Assembly (NCBI GenBank): GCA_008360975.2
Contig: CM039183.1
Location: 47,607,850-47,671,849 of the forward strand
Length of the DNA stretch: 64,000 nucleotides
Reading direction: 5' to 3'
Source: Lichenostomus cassidix
Lineage: Eukaryota > Chordata > Aves > Passeriformes > Meliphagidae
Made by a program: the position numbers and the translations under genes. Shown piece after piece: positions 24,392 to 37,437 of this stretch. Positions within the stretch are counted from its first letter, which is position 1. Every line of letters starts with the position of its first letter. Under the pieces are notes generated by a model. That model was not told the origin of the DNA. It saw nothing but the letters and a program-made list of their open reading frames with translations, and made no database searches.

Positions 24392-27300
24392 TTTGCCCTT
24401 CATTTGGAGCAACTGTCAAGCTTTGTCAGCAATGCTTCAGACAGTCTGGGCACACTTTTTTTTTCTTCTCAAAGGAGGTGGAAGCAGAAGAAAGGAGCTT
24501 CACAAATAAAAATCCAGATGACCGAACTAATTTTTAGATTTTATTGTATTTTTCTCACTGCTTTCTTGCCTAGTCAAACAGCAGCTACAGCATCTTGTCC
24601 ACTCAGTGTTGAGGAAAAAAACCCCAGACAATAGCAGTGACAGAATTAATACTACACAGCTGCAGGCTCCTCTTGGCAATCCCAGATGCTGGGTATCTTC
24701 TGCAGCTGAGAATGGGAGAGTTTTTCATTTTCTAAGAGTCAGTTTTAAAAAATGGATCGTATGGAAAGGGAAAAAGAAGGAAAAAAGAAAACCTTGTCTT
24801 ATTTTTTCTGTTTGCATCAGTCTGCAGTGGAAACAGGCCATAAAAGAAGAACAATTCATTAACTGCTGGAGCTGGGAGGCAGATGAAGTAATTTCCTAAA
24901 CCCTAAAACTTCAGTTGATTGTGGAGCTGTTAAGTAGAGGAAAACGATGTGACAGGAGAAGGAATAGGCACAGTGATTAGCTAGGAGGAAACCAGCAAAT
25001 ACCTTTGAAGAGCTCAAACTCCTCCAATTTATTTGTTTCTTAACACTGGCAGCTGTGCCCTAACTAATGGCTGTCCAGCTGCAAGGGAGTTCATGGATGG
25101 TATCCTCTTTTCCCAAACCCCTCAATGCCTTCAATGTGGCACACAGGAGGAGAAGCTCCTAAACTGAAGGCATGAAAAGTGTGAATGCTCTTGCTATCTG
25201 GCCTACTCCAAATAACCCATGAGCTATTCCCTGGCAAAGGAGGCACGGCAAGAGCAGCTTTCAAGCGGCAGATGGAGGAGAGCCTGTTTTAGCTCTGACA
25301 GGGGTCTCCCTGCCAGGGATCATACTCGCCCCAGAGGGAAAGAGGACTCCATATATCACCAGCCACAAACTCTTTTAAATTGTGTTAACACGTACATACA
25401 TAGTAAAGGAGTTTCAACATATGGGTATAAGGGATTCTACCAAAGGACAAGAAGAATGCCCGAGGAAGTAGAGAAAAGATTATTCAGATCTGTGGCATAT
25501 GAAAAAAACAGAAATCAGGAAATGAGAAATCAGTTAATCTTAAATAAACTCAGCCTCACACTAGTATTTTGAGAATGACAGCCAATGGGACTCAAACTGC
25601 AACTTAGCTGGACAATCTGAAAAAAATGTACTTAACAGTTGATATAGAAATGGATACTCGAGAATATTGAAAAGTTAATTAAATTCCTATCAAAATAGTA
25701 AGATAGTAGAAAGATGTCCACAACCTACATTTTATGCTGCATTGTTTCAAATAGAATGCAATTCTAATTTCATCCGTTTTTTAACTACCACAGCGTTAGT
25801 TCCAAGTGGTTTGAAAATTTACAACACAAACAGTAAAAAAAGAATACACCACATTCCAAATACGTTGCACATCACTTGAAGATGGAACTGCTTTGAAGAT
25901 GAGATTTATGAAGTAGGCCTTCTTTTTCATTTCAAACCATACGGATTTTATGCATTAAATGACATCACCCAATATTTACACATTGTAAAAAACTCCACAT
26001 GGGTTTTTTTCTGTTTATGCTGCCAGTTTGGCCTTTGGGTGTTAGAAATGAGTGCAGGTAAGACTGAAGTGCATACAAATGCCTTCTTGTGCATCTCACA
26101 AGTGACTCTCCTGGTCAGAAGAGGAAGCAGAGCATAACATGGTTATAGCCAGACCAGGACATTGGCCTCACCGACAGAAAAGAAGCCTGAGTCTCCTCGG
26201 CCTAAAGCATAGATGTAAGCAGCTCACAATTCCTCAGTTACCTTTGCAGGTCCATTTTTATTCTCAGGAGCACCCAGGCGTGTGCTTGAAATTAAGCACG
26301 TCTTAAACATTTTCAAGAATAGGCCTTCTTTAATTGAGGCTTCAGTGTTTCCTCCAAAGCAATTGGGGCTTTTAATTAAAGATCTATGTCAACCCTGAAG
26401 TCTAAAATTTTAAAAGAAGCTTAATTAAATTAAAAAAAAAAAAAATCACAGAAATTTCTCTGTCAAACATTTTTAAAAAATGTGTCAAGTGAGAAGATCC
26501 TACCTATACTGGAAATGAACATACAGTCTCTAGGAAGCCTGAAGACTTGAGCAGAAAACATTCAGGTCAAGAGTTTTACACAAGAATGAAGGGTTCATCA
26601 AAAAGTTTTTAAAACAAGAAACTTGCTTATTTTACTACCAACTACTCTAAGAAGAGTGTGCCTCTCCAAGGCTACAGCTAAGGGCTAAGGGCTCCAACCA
26701 CAACCATCCGACGACTGTCACTCTCAGAGGAGCCTGTGATTGCCAAAACCTCAGAAATGCTTAGAAGAAACACAGCCAAAAGGAGAAGCAAATGCCAGGA
26801 GTTGGTCTGAAAAAGGGAAAAATCAGAAGGCAGGTAACTAGTATTAAGCACCCTTGTTTGGGGGTCCTGCTTTTTCTTCCAAGTGACTGACTTTCTTGAA
26901 ATTACTTAAAATTTCCATTACAATTTTCACCTAAGGACAGAAAATGCAGTAAATATCACAAAATTTCTCTTAACAAGAGAAGATTAGTAGGGTATGACAA
27001 AATCAAAACAAGCAAAAGAGCTCCTACCAAAGATGAGTCTGTGACAGCTTGTGCTGGAGGACCCAAAATGCTGACTGCAAAGCAACTGCAAGTCAAGAAC
27101 AGTACCTGACACACACTTCCTTTCTTCTTTACCAAAATTTCTTTCAGATTTAAGAGGTTTTTTGTGACAATTTTAAGGTTCATAAGGACAATAAAGCTAA
27201 CAAGGTATCAAAGCCTGGTATACTGATCCGAACAGGAGTTACAGCAACAAAATGGATGCATTATCTGACAATTCCCTGTTTCAAGAACAAGAGCAACTCC

Positions 27301-28725
27301 TTTAATTTCAGATGTCTTTCAGGTTGAAGTTATTATCACTTGGTACAATGGTCTTCTGAGACTTATTCTGTACTAATTTTTTTAGGACTTCTGACAGCAT
27401 CCTTCAGAATAGAAATCCATCCTGTTGACATAAATGATATGAAATCTGTAGCTACCATCAGCTGCTATTTTAATTTTACTACTAAACACAAGGCAACAGC
27501 ATAAACATGAAGCTGACCTAGTAATTTCCTTATTCTGCTTTAGTGCCTGTATTTGGCAGCTGTATACTAATGTATTAGTATGTGAATTACTCAATTTAAT
27601 GTGAATACTTTCAGGTTTTGGAGTTTTTTAAATCAACTTTTTCCAGGGTTATCTGTTTATCATCCACAGCTTTATTCCTATATTTCATGAAAGCTTTTTA
27701 TTTCACACAAAACATCACATTACACTCTGAATTGTCATCACTGAACAAAGGTATGTCTGTCAAGCTCTTTTATAGTTATGGAAGAATTCAAATATATTTC
27801 AAATGACAGAAGGAAACTAAAAACCCCAAAGGCTCAGTATGTCATTCAGATGTGAAAACAGGTCCCAATGCATAAAACACTTCTGTTCAATGCTAATAAC
27901 TAAGATTACAAGATTGCCTTCAAACGCTCTTAAGGAAAGCAGAGTTCCAAAAGCACATGGAGCAAATTCAGTCTCTATTTTTTTTTTCATGTGTTTCTAA
28001 AATGAGTCAAGGAACTAATTGAAAAGTGTAAGCAAATTTAAGATGATGTGCGTAATATGTAAATGTCCACCATCTAGGATGCTCTAATATAGTGCTTCAT
28101 CATTTTCTGTATTTGTTAGGAGGTTTTGCCACAAAGTTACTCAATTCTTTTCTGCTCCTACATTTACTTTGGTGAAATATTTTTATATTACTCAGTATAT
28201 CTCAAGCTTGTGAGATTACTCGTATCAACATAATTTAAACTTTCATTGTGCAATTCTGGCAGAAAGCACACATACTGGAAAACCATTTTTGTAGTTCAGA
28301 CAGTCTTTTTTACAGACCTCGAAATACAATTGCAGGATTTTGATGTGTTTCCTTGCTTTATCAGCCATATCAAGCTGATGCAATCAGCACTAACTTGCTT
28401 GATTTTTCCCTAAACAAAACATGCAAAAATATGAGAGAGAACAGAATTAAATATAATACTTCTCCAGCTTCCACACAGTTATATTCACCTTTTATTTTGG
28501 GGACTGCAGTACTGTGACTTCTGATGACTTAGAATTGACAGCAAAACTTTCCAGTCAAGATATAAAGCCAACTTTAACCATTGTCACTGGTGATAATGAA
28601 AAGAATTCTGTTTTACTCATTCTAAAGAAAACTGCCTTGCTACAGGCTACAAATTTTGCTAGGTGGTTTGTCATTGTACATGACTCAATTATATAGAGTA
28701 TTTCATAACAGAAATTCATCCTTAC

Positions 28726-28811
28726 ATCTGTACTTCTCTTCCAGAAGGCCCTTAGAAAGAGACATCAAGCCAATTTTCAGGGACTGCACTCGAATTTTTC
28801 CACTTCGGCCA
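28726..28811 (-). CDS. UTRN: UTRN exon, dystrophin exon-66 equivalent (EF-hand-like loop)
   Basis: Length 86 bp: 1 nt completes Ser (AG+T), then 28 codons, then T carried forward. The acceptor is taatttcag and the donor GAT|GTAAGG. The peptide is (S)[15 protein letters not shown] followed by [13 protein letters not shown]. It supplies the loop of the EF-hand-like module. In mammalian utrophin and dystrophin the junction reads VYDTGRTGKIRV; here both Thr positions are Ser ([12 protein letters not shown]). The change is conservative and the frame and splice sites are intact, so I read it as a functional variant and not decay. Confidence 0.96.
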
Positions 28812-30657
28812 CTGAAATTATAAAGATAAGACAATTTAATACAGTTTCATTTTATTTCATTCCAACTGAAGTCTATTAAAAATACAAAGACATTGGAGAG
28901 TTCTAGTTCAAATATACTTCTGATCTCACAATAAATTAACACTACAAATCACATTAAAAATTCTTCCCTTACAAAAGCTCTGCTTGTATTCCAAGTGGTT
29001 TATGTGTCAAAACAGCTTGTATTACTACAAAAGAACAGAAATTTAGCTCTGTAAAGTTCTCAAACTGATTTATTAATGTACTACACACAGAAAAAAAATA
29101 CATGAACACACAGAAGGAAAACCTATTACCCAGTGTGAAACACAAGGACTTTAAAATAAAACCAAGTTTTCATATCAGAGTAATTTTTTTTCCCTTTTAT
29201 TTTTTGCTTTTATGTTTATAATGTTCTGACACACAGACTATATTGGGACACAAACAGGCAATCACATGCCCTTATTCAATGATGTGGAGCCATCATTTTT
29301 TTTAAGCAATGTGACTTTAGGCTCATCTTATCCAGCATGAAAAAAGTATGTCCAAATCTAAAAATCAACTAGAGAACTAGAAGTTGATACCAAAGCGATT
29401 AATGTTAAGCCTGAAAGACCAATGCTGTTCAAAAAGATACTAAAACAATAAACCCAGCTTACATGAAAAAGGACAATTATAAAGTTCAAAAGATAATGTA
29501 GAAGCATATTCTTAAAATTCTTTCTTTCATAAATGAAAAAAATGATACAATTTGTCTTTAAATGAGATGTGGCAAAAAAAAAAAATCATCAGCATAGTTA
29601 AACTGTATACATTACACACATAAGGTTAGCTGGGTCTTTCATGAACAGGTAAGATAACACTAAATTTAATATCACCTCAAACCTTACTTTGGTCCTTCCT
29701 GCCACACGGAAGTGATACATACTTTAATTACCTCTGGAGTGGTTATTACATATTTCTTTCTGTCCTATCTATTCAGCATATGGTCTGCCGTCTGATTTAC
29801 TTCACAAATGTTGTGCTGAATAAAAAATTATTAATTTGCTCCTGGGTTCTTGATAAATTAGCTAAGCAACTTAAACATATTAATGCATTTTTCTTCACAA
29901 CATCATCTGATCTAGTAAGACTAGACAGCAGTATCTTCATTTGATAAGCTGGAGCAGAGGTACAGAGAAATTATTGCCAAATTAATCAAAAACATCTATT
30001 TTACTGCCTAGTTGGAAAATCAGGACCCAATTTTCGAGAATGTTATAAAAGTGCCACCTTTTTATATATTCAAGCTTAGCTTCAAATTACCTCTTTCAAT
30101 CACAGACACTACATCATTCTGGCATACCTTGCCATCTAAATGGCTCATTTTGCACCCTGATAAAGTTATTCCCCTATTATTTCCTATGTAGGGTTGTTTG
30201 TGTTTTAAATTTATATTCATCAGAAAAAAAAAGTGAACATTCATGGAGGTTTGATTTAACTCAGGACTGACCACATCATTTGTTTATTGAAGACAGAAAG
30301 TGAGACTTTGCAGCTAAAAGATTCAGGGCACATACGTCAAGGCTTCAAGCTTCCCTGATTTCAGGAGATTTCTGTAGGGTCCGTGAAAAACTTCCTTCAC
30401 ACAAAAAGCATTTTCTCAATAAATTACATAAATAATTACAAAGCCTGCAATATTACATTTTTCTAAAGAGCACATTCATCCCTAGGCTTTTTCTTGGAAA
30501 CACCTAAATATTAGCACTGTAACGATACATATATATACACAGTAAAAAAGCCTAACACACCAAAACCAAATGCCACACACACTCCCTCTCTCCCCCCCCA
30601 AACCTATAGAGTTTGTAGTCCTGACATTTCCAAGTCAATGGTTTAAGTTTTCCCAGC

Positions 30658-31250
30658 TTAGTGAATCACAAAACCACTGAGATCAGGAGGAGCCTCCACA
30701 GACCAGTGCCCCTGCTCAGGCAGGTAGAGCAGGTTTTCCTGGATCATATCCCATCACTTCAGCATCTTCAAGGATGGAGACTTAACAGCTTCTCTGAGCA
30801 ACCTGTGGCACTGCTTGATCACTCTCATATTAAAAAAATATTTTTCTCATATGTTTGAGCAAAATTTCCTGCTGCCTCTCATCCTGTCACTGGACACCAC
30901 TGAGAAAAGCCTGGCTCCATCTTCTCTTCTGCTCCCATCAGCTATTTATGCACATTGGTAAGATTGCTTTGAAACGTCTCTTTTCCAGGCTGAAAAGTCC
31001 CATCTCTCTCAGCCTCTCCTGATACATCAGCTACTCCAAGTCCTTAATCGTCTTCATGGTACTTCACTGGAGTCATGTCAGTTTGTCCATGTTTCTTTTG
31101 TCTGGGGAGCCCAGAACTGGACACAGCACTCCAGATGTGTCTCACCAATGCTGAGGAGAAGTGCAGGATGACCTCCCTTGACCTACTGGGAGACTATTAG
31201 GCTACTTTGCCACAGGCCTGTGTAGCAAGGTGCCTCTAAATGGCAGCCCA
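30658..31250 (-). mobile_element. CR1 LINE, 3' part
   Basis: This is an inverted CR1: gcccctgctcaggcaggtag, caaggatggagacttaac, atcctgtcactggacaccac, ctccagatgtgtctcacc and cttgacctactgg follow the reverse complement of the CR1 C-terminal coding and 3' UTR region. Divergence is moderate, and the 5' limit is uncertain by tens of bases. Confidence 0.9.
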
Positions 31251-31702
31251 ACTGTCTAATTGTCCTACATGTACAAACATCTAAGAATCAAGGCCTTACA
31301 GTGGTAAGGTTCAAGAAATTTTTTAATGCCTGAATTCATAAAAGTTTATGGGTCATGTATGCCACAAATGTCAGCACACTATTCAGATTCATTATAGCAA
31401 TATGATCATGCTTGTCATTACAAAATCAATTGATAAGGCTACTTTAAGCAGCTCAGGTATTTTTTTGCTTTGATTCTGATGAAGGGAAGCTTGAATCTAT
31501 TCCTTTCTCTAAGTATCTTCCTAACACAGTTAGGACCCAAAACTTCTTTGACAGTCTATACCATAGTCAAAACAGAGGCCTGTGAAACCTGTAAATTATA
31601 AATGTACTAATTAGGATATAATACTAAATTGCTGAATATAAGTGCAAAAAACTACTGCTTACCAACAATGGTATGCAAATATGTGATGGCACAGACAGAC
31701 AT

Positions 31703-31718
31703 TATATATATATATATA
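31703..31718. repeat. (TA)8 microsatellite
   Basis: Eight TA units within attatatatata. It is short and intronic. Confidence 0.9.
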
Positions 31719-34700
31719 AACATTTTATCTAAGTATGTGAATGCCAAAGAGACAAACAGTGATGGACACAGCTGCAGACAGGAGTTAGCCAGATAAAACT
31801 TGTCAGACAGGCAACAAGATTAAATATAAGAGATTGCAAACAGGAATACACAATAAGGAATCTTGGAAAACAAGATTACAATATGAAGTCCAGAGAAACC
31901 CTATGTCCCTGAGGGGAGAGGGACAATAGCATAAAACCATCAGGTACTAGCAAGGAAAACTAGAGAATGAAGATGAGCCCAGTGCAGCTCAGCCTTCTCC
32001 TGTCAAAGAGCTCTCAAGCCTAGACAGCACTGACACTGCAGCTCAGGACTACCAAGGACTGCAGCCACCAGTGATCTCCACAGCCCAGCAACAGAGGGAA
32101 GCCTGGTCAGATCAGTGAAGGTCACCACAGTTACCTCCCCCTGACCACCCACGGAAAAGTCAGACAAAGGATCTTTTTCCTGCCTGACAGAGGGCCACAG
32201 CCTTCCCAGAGGCTTCTTACTGCTGTCACAGCCTGCTAAGCTGCTCCCACTGAGCGCTCTGTGAATCCAAACAGCAATCGTAAACACAGGGGATGCAACT
32301 GGAGCGCATGCAGAAAACTTCCATCAGCTACTGTCAAAAGCAGGGCATAAAGTTAAGGCTGACTGAGCAGATATCCTCATTCCTCAGAAGTTCAGGTTTT
32401 ACTGAAATGAACATGCTGGTAAGGCCTAGGATAATAACTCAGCCTGGTGTTAGCAGATGCCAGGTGTACGAGTGCAGCAACAAATAACAAAGTTGTGATT
32501 CTTCGGGGGAAGATTGAGCCACAGAGAATGATCATGAAAGACAGCTTTGATCATATGGGAAAATGTCAGCATAGATACCACAGTCACCTTTCCCAGACTA
32601 ATGTACCAAAGAAATTCAGTTTGAAAGAAGGCATTATCAAAAGTATCCTAACATTAAGAAAACAAAAACAAAACTAAGACAATTTAAAAGTTGAAACACG
32701 GGAAGCCAGATAAACATTGCAAAACATTAAAACAGTGCACATAAAAGTTTGTTTATGCGTAATTCTGATTGAAATGAGTCATCACCCAGAATCAGTACAT
32801 GTAGAAACAACTCATTTCAAGGGGTGTTAAGCTATTCCATTAGTACTGAAAGCTATCAGTCCTTTTTATATAATGTCTGGAGATTTCAGCAAATTTGACG
32901 GTATGTAGTTCAAAAGAAAAACCACCAGCTATTGCTTTTGCGTACTTTAAACACCGGCCTTAGCCACATGATTTTACAGAGCAAAAAATTTCTTTCAGAG
33001 TTCTCATTAAAAGTATTAAGATATTTAGTTTTAATTTCATTTAAAAAAAAAATCTCTGGACTAGCCAAAACAAAGAACTTCAAGTTTGGAAAATGTTTAT
33101 AAGGGCAGACGTTGCTGTTTGGAACAACCTTTGAGTTCTTAAAGTAGCAAAACTCATGGAGTAACTCTAGTGTTTCTTTCCTCTGCTCAGAATGAATCAT
33201 TCCTGATATGTCAGAAAATACCAGAACATAACAGAAATTTTCTAAAAATAAATTGGTTCTTTTTAGGAGCCAAAGACATCTGCAGGTTAAGTCTGGAGAA
33301 CTACTCAATTTGCCATTAATCTGTGATTCTCTATTTAAATTTCAGGTTAACAGCATGTGACTAAGAGATGCTTTTTGTAGGTAGTTTAACAACTTGAAAT
33401 ACCGTATATGTGTAACGCCACTGCAATGCATACAATGGAAATGCCAAGACACAAATTAGTTCTTTCGTAAAGGCCAATTTAGAAAACAAAACAAAACAAA
33501 AAAACAGTTTAAAATTGGTGCCTGGTGTTTTAGCATTTCTTTTTCTTCCTGGAGCGAATTTGAAAGGGGAACAATGAAACACACTGTAAAAGGTAATTTT
33601 CTCTCAGTGATCAATTTTTCAAAGTTTGAATAAAGACTCAAATACTGAACAAGTTTGAAGAATTATCTACACTAAGTTTTCACCATAATAGTCAAGTGGA
33701 AATGGGAGAAACAGGAAACATTATTTAAAGAAAGGTTCGCTGCTTACTAAGCGCATTTTAAACATGAACAGATTAAACAACTGACTTCTAACTGAAGTTA
33801 GGAAGTAAAGGAAAGCTAAAGATGATATAATAGATATGTGCTCAGTCTGGAAGAAAACAAAACCCAACCAGTAACTGCACAAAATTTTGAAATTAAGTCT
33901 CTTATTCTAAATTGCCAATAACATTTAAGTCAAGCAATTCCCCTGATTTACTTCTCTCTTTGCAAGTGATGTGTTTATTCACTCACAATATAGAACTCTG
34001 CAAAATAAAAATAACTGCAAGAAGTCTCAGTCGATATTTGATGGACTCTCTAATTTTTCATCAGTAATGACGAGGAGTCCAACTTCCAGAAATGTCACAA
34101 TATTTAACAGCAATGTTTGAATGCCAAAGCATAAGAGGTAGCCAACACATAAATGATAAATGGTTCTATGTACTCTGTTCCCTCCTTCCCTCTCCCCTAA
34201 CACCAAAACAAAGTGAGATACCCATGAAGTATAGGAGAACTGTAAGCATCCCAAAACATTCTTGATGCAAACTCAATGCCCTTAGGAAATGCAGCCTTGC
34301 TGGCAGGACAAGGGCAGGCAGACCACGTTAACACCAGCCCTCAGAACTGATCCATGGCAGGAGCCGTAAATGCTGGAATGGAGCCAGAACCAGGACACTG
34401 CTGACCCTTGAGAATCAGACAGGCTTTAGTGCTGAGATCAGAACAATTTGATAGATGACTCAACACTGGGAGCTCAGCCAGGATTATGCGTGCAAGTAAC
34501 TAAGTGTAAAATACATAAGCAAACTTGCAGAAATGGAACCTGATATGAACAGTAATCAATCTAGGAAATTTGGAACATTAGCAGTAGCAACACAGCTGAA
34601 GCAGTGTTCTACCTCTCTACTCACACATTTCTTGAAATCCTTTCAATGTTTCTTTGATAGTAGTATAAAAGCAGTTCAATCTTGATTCAGTGCTGAGCAG

Positions 34701-34848
34701 GACAGCATAAGAAACATCTCATTGCAAGCAACTGCACTTTCATTACTGAGTCAAAAACATCAAAAAACTTTTTAGGAAAGAAATTTGTAAGGCTTTGTAA
34801 TTTATAATTCCTGGGGGTACACAGTGTGACAAAAACCATTTTCCTTAC

Positions 34849-35050
34849 CTGTCATACACGTTGAGTAGCCAGTTAAGACACATGTCTACACAGAGAGGAA
34901 CATTCACCATATCTTTGTGTTTCTCTTCAAGTCCACTGTAGATGGTAGTGAGACAGCTGATCACCTCCTGGACACCAATCAGCTGATCATTTTGACTCAG
35001 CTTGTGCTGTTTGAAAACTTCACTTGTTGTGTTCAGGTCCAACAGGTCCA
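34849..35050 (-). CDS. UTRN: UTRN exon, dystrophin exon-65 equivalent (EF-hand-like region 1)
   Basis: Length 202 bp. TG completes the incoming Leu codon and AG is carried forward. The acceptor is cctgttattag, preceded 14 bp upstream by a very long T tract. The donor is CAG|GTAAGG. The peptide begins [18 protein letters not shown] and ends [18 protein letters not shown]. It forms the helical first EF-hand-like module that packs on the WW domain in the dystroglycan-binding unit. Compared with human utrophin, substitutions fall mainly in the surface segment [20 protein letters not shown]. No frameshifts are seen. Confidence 0.97.
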
Positions 35051-35063
35051 CTAATAACAGGTG

Positions 35064-35091
35064 AAAAAAAAAAAAAAAAAAAGAAAAAAAA
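35064..35091. repeat. Long A-run (polypyrimidine tract of the exon-65 acceptor)
   Basis: Nineteen A, one G, then eight A on the plus strand. In the transcribed strand this is T8-C-T19, 12-13 bp upstream of the AG at 35051-35052, so it is the pyrimidine tract of the 202-bp exon. Confidence 0.9.
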
Positions 35092-36061
35092 GGGTGTGAA
35101 CGTATATGCCTGAGCATAGCATCAACAATAATTGTCCATGTGCAAATTTAGCTAACACTGCAAACAACTAGCAAAGTGGCTTTCATTTAGTAACATTATA
35201 GTGACAAACCGTTCTCTGTGACAAGTCAACAGCATTTTGGTACTATATATTTTAAAAAAATTGAATAGGAACACCATAATGACATTGCACAGCTCAGAAC
35301 AACATTAAAATAGCTGCTAAAGTAGTCTGTGTAATTAGAGGATCCTAATTTCGGATGCACACACAGAAAAATTACTAGGCTTACAGATTTCTTTACATTT
35401 ACCAAAAGCAGAATCCTATAAAATGACTATCACTTTTGATTAAATGTAAAGCAAAGTAAATTCTTAGGTAAGAATTCTCTCTTAAAGGTGGTAAGAATGT
35501 CCTGAGGCCTGATTAACTGAACAGCAGTTGCTAAATTAGGACTTAAATAAAAGCAGAGAGAGGGACACAGGAAGATTATTTATTGTAGTTTTCCAGAACA
35601 CTAAATGTTATGCTTGCTATACTATGAAAAAATATTTTTATCTCCTTTAATACAGAATTCTTTCCATAAACAGTTGGTGATGCAATGGATATCTTACAGG
35701 GGAAAAGGGCTTTTCTCTCAAAAGTATTCAAATGTTATTGTGAAAATCTGAGTTTTGCATGGTGAAAATAAAAGGTCATCAGTGAGCCCTTCTAAGTGCT
35801 TTTGCAAAAGGAAGTGGAAGAGAGGAAACACAGGGTTTAATCCTCAGGGGTTTTTTTACAGAAGCAAGGACTTTAAGTAAAAAAAAGTTGCAATATATTA
35901 GTATGCTTACTACAATATACATAACATGCAGTTGAAGTATACTACAAGCTCATACTGAAGAGTTAGTAGCACATTTGCACTATAAATGTCATTTCTCAAA
36001 CGAAAAAAAAAATCAACATGACAATGCCTGATGTGTTGTGAACTGCTCTACACCAATAATC

Positions 36062-36590
36062 AGAAAATAACTTTCATTGAAAGGGAGATATCTAGTTCCA
36101 ACCCCCTACAATAGACAGGGACAACTCCCACTAGACCAGGCTGCTCAAAGCCCCATCCAGCCTGGCTTTGAACACTGCCAGGGATGGGGAAACCACAGTT
36201 TCTCTGAGCAGTCTGTGCCAGTGTCTCACCACCCCCACAGTAAAGAATTTCTTCCTCATATCTCACCTAAATGTCTCCTCTTTTGGTTTAGAACAGTTCC
36301 CCCTTGTCCTATCAATCCATTCCTTTAAAATAGTTACTCTCCCTATTTTTTGTAAACCCCGCTGGATACCGAAAGGCTACTATAAGGTCTCCCTGGAACA
36401 TCCTCTTCTCCAGGACAAACAGCCTCAGCTCTCTAGGGCTTTCCTCATAGGAGAGGTGCTCCATCCCACAGCTGTCTTCATTGCTCGCCTCTGGACCTGC
36501 TCCAACAGTTCTACATCTTTCCTGTGCTGAGGGCCCCAGATCTGGATGCAGTATTCCAGGTGGGCTCTCACAAGAGCAGAGAGGGAGAAT
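36062..36590 (-). mobile_element. CR1 LINE, 3' part
   Basis: This is an inverted CR1: agttccaaccccctacaa, ctagaccaggctgctcaaag, cccatccagcctggctttg, taaagaatttcttcctcat, gcctctggacctgctcca and cagtattccaggtgggctct match the standard avian CR1 3' region. It ends in the ORF2 C-terminus side near 36590. Confidence 0.93.
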
Positions 36591-37353
36591 AACAGTATTA
36601 AGTAAGTGAACGAGATTTACAGCCTGTACAAACTGGGTAAGTCTACTTCGGCTGGAAAACTAGTACAGCAGAAAAAGCAGAATCAAAATAGTATTAACCA
36701 CTCTGAGCAATTCTGTCAAGAACTCGATGATCATCTACCAAAGGTTACATTCCCAATCCCTTTTCCCCTGTCTACCCTTCCTCACATCTCTGTTTCTGTA
36801 AGAAATAGTATCTCACAGCCCTTGCCGTTCCTCTCCTGCACTAATATTGGTACATTCTGTTCTGACCTCACAGCATCAGATTTGCAGGGGTTTACATTTG
36901 TTTGTTTTTCATTTTCTTTTTTGTTTGTTTGGGGATATTTTAAGCCCTTCTCTTAGGCTTGCAAACAAATGCCAGCCATGTATTTATCAAAGAGGCAGAC
37001 TGGTAATTGCAGCAAAACACCTTGCCATTAGTTTGACCTGAGGTAGCCGAAGTGTTTGGCAATACACTCACTGCAGCATAATCTTCTACAGTAGCTGGAA
37101 AGGATGAGATACACGGGGAAAGGCTCACAGGCACATTTAAAAGCAACAGGGAACCCACAAGCAGTTCACAGTGTAACCCTGAGTACTTTGTTTTGAGCTG
37201 TTGAAGGAGTGGGGTGAAGCCAAGTGAGGCTAACCTGCTATCCCATCACATGAATACTGAACTCAGGAGATAGCTTTCCTTCATGCTTTCCCTTGTGACT
37301 TTGAAAACCTTCACATCAAAGAAAACCCCATGAAAATTAACGCAACCAGACTG

Positions 37354-37437
37354 CTGGTTTTGTTTTGGTGTTAGCTTTTGGTTTAGGTTTGGGTTGTGGG
37401 AGTTTTTTGCTTGTTTGTTTGGGGCGTTTTGTGTCTT
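37354..37437. repeat. G/T-rich low-complexity tract
   Basis: Tracts such as ggttttgttttggtgtt and ttgtttgtttggggcg. It is composition-biased in the same way as the 2.1-kb block but shorter. Confidence 0.8.

Larger units (their letters stand above)
22259..28725 (-). other. UTRN: UTRN intron 66
   Basis: A 6467-bp intron, GT-AG. It holds a CR1 fragment on the plus strand (22488-23438), a short three-copy tandem repeat (24335-24391) and an A-run at about 26431-26444. Open frames at 24.4-24.9 and 25.2-25.6 kb show no recognisable protein. Confidence 0.85.
28812..34848 (-). other. UTRN: UTRN intron 65
   Basis: A 6037-bp intron, GT-AG. It contains a minus-strand CR1 (30658-31250), a (TA)8 run (31703-31718) and a patch of higher GC at about 31960-32290. 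I cannot assign that patch to a repeat family. The rest is AT-rich unique sequence. Confidence 0.85.

Noticed and set aside
25219..25572. 117-codon plus-strand ORF in intron 66
   Set aside because: No motif or family resemblance and no promoter or splice evidence.
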